In this document: positions 41,490 through 45,247 of the stretch, piece after piece
Layout of the letters: each line of letters opens with the position of its first letter
Position numbering within the stretch: position 1 is the first letter of the stretch
Assembly (NCBI GenBank): GCA_030038015.1
Contig: JASHPR010000309.1
Span: 1 to 45,247, forward strand
Direction of reading: 5' to 3'
DNA from: Streptosporangiaceae bacterium
Lineage (GTDB): Bacteria > Actinomycetota > Actinomycetes > Streptosporangiales > Streptosporangiaceae
DNA length: 45,247 nucleotides
Translations under genes and position numbers: made by a program
Notes under the pieces: generated by a model
What the model was told of the DNA's origin: nothing
Seen by the model: only the letters and a program-made list of their open reading frames with translations
Databases searched by the model: none

Positions 41490-42726
41490 GCATGGGATAG
41501 TAGGTCTCGTAGACGGCCTGCGCCTCGCGCCTGGCGTCCTCGAATGACCAGGTCCGCGGCACGAACCGATCCGGGCTCAGGGACCGCACGTATGGCGATG
41601 GGTCGCCGCTCAGGCTCTCGACTAGGTGCAGGGCGAGCCCCGCCGACCCGGACACGCCATGGGCGTTGCAGCCGGCCGCGAGCGCCAGGCCTCGTACAGC
41701 GCTCACCGGGCCCACGATGAAGCGGCCGTCCGGGCTGAAGGTCGGCCATCCCTGGAAGGTCGCGGCGATGCCGGCTCCGGCCAGCGCGGGGACGAACGCG
41801 CTGAGGCTGCCGGCGAAACCGCCGAGCACGTCCCAGTCCGGCCGGGCGGCCAGCTCGGAGGGCACGCGCACCTCACGCGGATCGACGCTGGTGCCGTGAT
41901 TCTCAAAGCCGCCACACAGCACGCGGTTGCTTTCGCCGCGCGCGTAGACCTGCACCTCGGGAATGCGCAGGCACGGCAGGTTACCGTGCCAGCCGGCTAC
42001 CGGCTCGGTGACGAAGTACTCATGCAGCACCGGCACGATGGGCAGCTCGAGACCGGCCAGCCGGGCCAGCGCGGGCGACCACGGGCCGGCCGCGATGATG
42101 ACCTGCTCGGTGCGGCAGCTGCCACCCTCGGTCGAGACGGAGCGGACGGCTCCGCCGACGACCTCGATGTCCGTGACTGCTGTGTGCGTCGCGACCGTAA
42201 CCCCAAGATCCTTGGCCGCACGCACATAGGCCGTAACCAGGCTGTTCGGCTGCAGGTAGCCATCTGTAGGTGACCAGAGGGCCGCCTTGACTGAGCCCGT
42301 TCGCTCCAGCACGGGGTAAATGTCACGCAACTGTGCCGGGCTGAGGAACTCGACAGGCAGGCCGGTCACCGAGGCCGTGTCCGCGATCTGCTGCAGCTCT
42401 CGTACTGACGTCTCGGACAGCGCGAGCCGGACGGCACCGCACTCCTTATAGTCCATCGTGTAGCCGGTATCCCGCTCGAACGTGCGGTAAATCTCGGCGG
42501 CAACCATGGTCAGCCGGGCGCGCTCGACCGTAGGCCGCGCCTGCCCGACGAATCCGGCGGCCTGACTGCTCGTCGCCTCACACAGGCCGTGCCGCTCCAG
42601 GAGCTGAATATCTTGCCGCCCGTCACAGGCGAGGAAGAAAGCCACCGCCGCACCGATCGCGCCGCCGCCAATGATGGTGATCTCAGCATCACGAGGGCTG
42701 GACAGGACTGGCCACCTCCTGCCCAT
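41473..42726 (-). CDS. DAO-family FAD-dependent oxidase/dehydrogenase
   Basis: A 417-residue single-domain DAO-superfamily protein (sarcosine-oxidase/glycine-oxidase type). GGGAIGAAVAFFLA binds FAD, and CGAVRLALS, AAGPWSPALARLAGL and FSPDGRFIVGPV are family segments. The loop SSQAAGFVG has no His, so unlike the GcvT-bearing relative the flavin is probably not attached there. The ATG 42726 has no ribosome site, whereas an AGGAGGTGG lies inside the first codons and points to an in-frame CTG at 42705, giving MSSPRDAEITIIGGG. Likely substrate is a secondary or primary amine or amino acid. Convergent with the SDR. Confidence 0.85.
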   Translation of the reverse strand: MGRRWPVLSSPRDAEITIIGGGAIGAAVAFFLACDGRQDIQLLERHGLCEATSSQAAGFVGQARPTVERARLTMVAAEIYRTFERDTGYTMDYKECGAVRLALSETSVRELQQIADTASVTGLPVEFLSPAQLRDIYPVLERTGSVKAALWSPTDGYLQPNSLVTAYVRAAKDLGVTVATHTAVTDIEVVGGAVRSVSTEGGSCRTEQVIIAAGPWSPALARLAGLELPIVPVLHEYFVTEPVAGWHGNLPCLRIPEVQVYARGESNRVLCGGFENHGTSVDPREVRVPSELAARPDWDVLGGFAGSLSAFVPALAGAGIAATFQGWPTFSPDGRFIVGPVSAVRGLALAAGCNAHGVSGSAGLALHLVESLSGDPSPYVRSLSPDRFVPRTWSFEDARREAQAVYETYYPMPAAAA

Positions 42727-42737
42727 CCACAGCGGTT

Positions 42738-42754
42738 AATTGGTACGCCCAAAT
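42738..42754. promoter_or_regulatory. Dyad operator 3 (TGG-N5-CCA type)
   Basis: AATTGG-N5-CCAAAT, directly upstream of the DAO gene start. On the minus strand it reads ATTTGGGCGTACCAATT, nearly the sequence at operator 1; the GTTAATTGG end is the inverse of CCAATTAAC at operator 2. Confidence 0.5.
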
Positions 42755-42797
42755 CATAAAAGAAACCCAGCCTGACCGCCAGGGGCCGAGCGGTATC

Positions 42798-43844
42798 TCA
42801 GCCGAAGCGGCTGAGATACGGCTCGGCGATGGCACAGGTCTCCGCCGAGTACCCGTCCGCCCTCATCTTCGCAGCCAGTTCGGTGTCAGCCCGCAGTCCG
42901 GCGTAGGCGCTGAGCATTAGCCGCCGCAGCATGAGGAAAGTATCGATTTCCGCCTCGTCTTCCTTTGCCAACGGCTCGACTTCCCGGTAGCCGGTTACCC
43001 ACTTCTCGATCAGCTCCCGGACGTCGGCGCGGCCCTCGTTGAAGGTAAGGGCACAGGCCAGATCGTAGAGGTACCAGCTGAAGCCGCAGTCCTCGAAGTC
43101 GATGACAGTGATGCGCTCGCCGTTCACCAGCAGGTTCGCCAGCCGCAGATCGGCATGCACCAGGCCGAAGCGCGCAGGCCCGTCACCGAACTCCGACAGG
43201 CGCGACATCACAACGTCGGCCAGCCGGCGGGTCTGGCGACGCTCCTCGGCGTCTGTCACGCTGGCCTGCCAGGACCCCCAGTGCGGCCGGTCACCCAGAG
43301 TGGTGGCCAGATCCCAGCGCGGGCGCTGAAACCAGGCCGGGACCGACCAGGAGCGCGCATGCCTATGCAGCCGGGCGGTGATCGCGCCGAGCCGCGGGAA
43401 CCACGCTGCGAGCTGATCCTCAGCTGGCTCGCGCCCGGGCACGCAGCTGAACAGCACGCAGTAGCAGCTGTCGAGCGGCGGTTGGCGAACGACTTCCAGC
43501 ACTTGGCCGCCGCTGCGCGTAGGGATCACGCCGGGCACGAGCGCGGGTGACTCCTGCCGCAAAGCGTCCATCCAGGCCAGCTCGGAGTGGATCTCCACCG
43601 GCGGCCGGCCGCCCGGACGGTAGATGCGAAGCACGGCTGGGTCCGCAGCGTCCGCCTCGATCCGGAAGGTCCAGTTCTCGGTCAGCGGGTAGTGATGCAG
43701 GCGGCAGTCAGCGGAGATGCCGTAACGGTCGGCCGCCAGGCGGGCTATCTCTGCCATGTCCGCAACGCCGCCAGCGTCGACGTGGTCGATGACCTCCTGC
43801 CCGGCTCCGCTCACCCCATCCCTGCTTGACGGAGCACTGGTCAT
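42798..43844 (-). CDS. APH-family phosphotransferase
   Basis: A 348-residue kinase-like protein from ATG 43844, chosen for its GAGGTGAGG site; the frame extends 18 codons upstream. It has YPLTENWTFRIEA and AVLRIYRPGGRP in the N-lobe, VHADLRLANLLV with the catalytic Asp, and VIDFEDCGFSWYLYDLACAL with the metal-binding Asp. This HxD-x5-N pattern and the DFEDCG segment fit homoserine-kinase type II/HipA-like-unrelated APH proteins often linked to amino-alcohol or amino-acid catabolism. It is upstream of the DAO gene with a 70-base gap and may be cotranscribed or separate, as operator 3 lies in the gap. It is the third such kinase in the window. Confidence 0.85.
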   Translation of the reverse strand: MTSAPSSRDGVSGAGQEVIDHVDAGGVADMAEIARLAADRYGISADCRLHHYPLTENWTFRIEADAADPAVLRIYRPGGRPPVEIHSELAWMDALRQESPALVPGVIPTRSGGQVLEVVRQPPLDSCYCVLFSCVPGREPAEDQLAAWFPRLGAITARLHRHARSWSVPAWFQRPRWDLATTLGDRPHWGSWQASVTDAEERRQTRRLADVVMSRLSEFGDGPARFGLVHADLRLANLLVNGERITVIDFEDCGFSWYLYDLACALTFNEGRADVRELIEKWVTGYREVEPLAKEDEAEIDTFLMLRRLMLSAYAGLRADTELAAKMRADGYSAETCAIAEPYLSRFG

Positions 43845-43900
43845 CGTCAACCTCACCTCGTCGTGGCGGAATAGCCCTGCGCTCGTCTTAGCCGCCATCC

Positions 43901-43921
43901 AAGGTTAAAAGGGCGAACCTT
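43901..43921. promoter_or_regulatory. Inverted repeat upstream of APH gene
   Basis: AAGGTT-N9-AACCTT, a perfect six-base dyad 57 bases upstream of the kinase start, in an AT-richer patch than its surroundings. It may be an operator or small hairpin. No match to the TGG-N5-CCA sites. Confidence 0.35.
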
Positions 43922-44359
43922 TAGAGCGCAATGGTGAGGACCTGTCTGCCGACCGCAGGGCGAAGATGTCGCGCCCTGCCGCTCGGTCGGCGGGGGAGGG
44001 TGGCCACGATATGCGCACGGATACCGGCTTGAGCTCTCGCCACCCGCTGTCAGGCGCCCGCGCCGGAGGAGTCCAGTCAGCAGCCTTTGCCAAACTGCTC
44101 GGTAGCCAGTTCGAGGCTTCGAACAACATCGATCTTGATCGAGCCTACGAGCCAAGTTGGGAACCATCGGGCAAGCTGCCAGGAAAATCCCCGGGGGAGC
44201 CTGTGCCGTCATTTGCCCAGAAGACCATGCTTAGGGACTCTCGCAGGGACCTCGGGCCGCATGGCCGGTCTGATTTGGGACGAGGCGGCCCAATGGATGC
44301 AGCCCGGGGCGTAGGCAGCGGCGCTGGCCGGGTCTGCGGTATCTAGCAGACCGCCTAGG
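43922..44359. other. Intergenic stretch, no gene recognised
   Basis: An ORF can be drawn at 43966-44346 on the plus strand, but its composition is irregular and I see no family match. Nothing else is supported here. Confidence 0.3.
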
Positions 44360-44660
44360 CTAGTGCCCGATCACTGCGAATCGCCTGGCAGCGCTGTCGA
44401 GCTGAGCGATGATCTGCTCCTTGACCTCAGCATCCAGGGGGGTGTCGGGGCGGGTGATCAGCTCGCGGAGCACCGGCACCAGCGGTGCCAGGCTGCGCAG
44501 TTTCGGGCCCGTGGTGTGGATCAGGCCGACCGCGTTGTCGGTGAACGGAGGCCTTGATGACCCGGGCCGCCGGGCAGGCGGCCAGGCTGGCGGCGACATG
44601 CTCACGGTACTGCTCATGCGTGTCCCGGCCCGGCTGCCAAGCCGGGTTGGCGGGATGGGG
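44360..44660 (-). pseudogene. Frameshifted C-terminal fragment of an HD-domain phosphohydrolase
   Basis: Two adjoining minus-strand frames read WQPGRDTHEQYREHVAASLA, then ACPAARVIKAS and, in another frame, FTDNAVGLIHTTGPKLRSLA, PLVPVLRELITRPDTPLDAE, then VKEQIIAQLDSAARRFAVI to TAG 44362-44360. Together they match the C-terminal part of HD-domain (p)ppGpp-hydrolase-like proteins (RVxLIKxADFTDNAVGIHHTTGPK...APLVPVLRE). Two bases seem lost at the join (GACTTC expected, GTTC present near 44554). The HD motif itself is absent, so this is a remnant. Confidence 0.5.
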
Positions 44661-44922
44661 TCGCGGCGACGGCGCGTGCTTGACAGTGCAGCAGAACCGA
44701 GGTTTCGCACGCCGTTGACAGTAGGTGCGCTGGCCTGATACCGAGACAGGAGGTGCCAGGACTGCGTGACCGGCGGCAGAGTGTCAGGCCGGACCCAGGC
44801 CCGATCCTACGCCCACACCACCGCGAAACGTCGGAAGCAGGGCCGGAGCACTTACCCACAACCTCCCTGCCGATTATGAGCTGGTAACTCCCCTATTATC
44901 GGGATCGCCGGTACCGCTCAGA

Positions 44923-45247
44923 TCAACCATTCCGGAGTGCCTCTCGTGCTCTCCGTGGAGGTGGTGTCACGGGTACGTCCACGACAGGCCGGGTGGCCGG
45001 TGGGGCGCCAGGCCGGCCAGCGCCCCCGGCGTGGGAGTGGTCGCCGGTGCCGGCGGGCAGCGCCTGGGCGATGACCTCGGGCCGCTGATGTGCAGGCAGA
45101 CGGGTCGCCAGCGTCGGCGGTGGCGCCGAAGGTGAGTTCCCGAGCTTGTCGCGGACCTGGCCGGCAAGGGGGTCGTGCAGGTCGTCGAGGATGGCCAGGG
45201 CCTGCTGCCAGGCGCGGCGGGCTGACTCGTTATCCCCGGCTGCCTGG
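44923..45247 (-). CDS. C-terminal end of a probable TPR-containing regulator (5' partial)
   Basis: The frame is open from the window edge to TGA 44925-44923, 107 codons. It begins QAAGDNESARRAWQQALAIL, then DDLHDPLAGQVRDKL, the usual last tetratricopeptide repeat of actinobacterial SARP/AfsR-type or other TPR regulators (GDxxxARxAWxxALxILxxLxHPxAxxVRxKL). A Pro/Ala-rich tail of about 65 residues follows and lacks structure. The DNA-binding and ATPase parts, if any, are outside the window, so the subclass cannot be given. Confidence 0.6.
   Translation of the reverse strand, partial: QAAGDNESARRAWQQALAILDDLHDPLAGQVRDKLGNSPSAPPPTLATRLPAHQRPEVIAQALPAGTGDHSHAGGAGRPGAPPATRPVVDVPVTPPPRRAREALRNG

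Noticed and set aside
44967-45167. 66-codon minus-strand ORF at the right edge
   Set aside because: It is in a different frame from the TPR-like protein tail, which has the recognisable repeat and is open to the edge.

Overview
The window is high-GC DNA with GTG and TTG starts, short intergenic gaps, ATGA and GTGA stop/start overlaps, and many GntR-type regulators. It looks like the chromosome of a soil actinomycete; no lower rank can be supported. No rRNA, tRNA or CRISPR array was recognised. Most intact genes encode uptake and breakdown of nitrogen-containing organics (amines, amides, amino alcohols), broken up by remnants of mobile elements.

Left part (1-9.6 kb): the 3' part of a thiamine-diphosphate enzyme, two small genes (an unrecognised conserved protein and a TfoX-N protein) between two copies of a dispersed repeat, an amidase-signature enzyme, an IS110 scrap, an APC permease, a broken second APC permease that keeps its promoter, and about 0.7 kb of decayed coding sequence.

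Centre (9.6-24.0 kb): a compact ten-gene plus-strand operon. In order: acyl-CoA/AMP ligase, glutamine-synthetase-like ligase, SDR, class I amidotransferase-fold (C26) hydrolase, aldehyde dehydrogenase, an R2lox-type di-metal oxidase, a DUF1059-like small protein, a 51-residue ferredoxin, a thiamine-diphosphate lyase/decarboxylase and a RidA protein. A GntR regulator follows. On the minus strand are an alpha/beta hydrolase whose nucleophile position is Asn and a 2,2-dialkylglycine-decarboxylase-like enzyme. Read as a pathway (inference): N-glutamylation protects an amine, the R2lox protein oxidises it, SDR and ALDH take alcohol to acid, the C26 hydrolase removes glutamate, and the PLP enzyme turns an alpha,alpha-dialkyl amino acid into a ketone. 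The ligase plus ThDP enzyme could cleave a 2-hydroxy acid as its CoA thioester. R2lox proteins have no established physiological role, so this context is the most notable content of the window. An IS630 transposase reads in frame into a second GntR regulator beside this cluster.

Right part (24.4-45.2 kb): a graveyard of relaxase, ISAs1, IS1380 and Gfo/Idh fragments. Next comes a seven-gene minus-strand operon (APC permease, APH/choline-kinase-like kinase, GlpA/GlpB-like flavoprotein pair, small protein, class II aldolase, HAD phosphatase) divergent from a LysR regulator with a TATCG-N7-CGATA dyad between them. After SurE and a GntR/UTRA regulator lies a second amine module: a dimethylglycine/sarcosine-dehydrogenase-like protein, APC permease, kinase, SDR, DAO oxidase and another kinase. 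Three promoter regions there share a TGG-N5-CCA dyad. The right edge holds a frameshifted HD-domain remnant and the 3' end of a probable TPR regulator.
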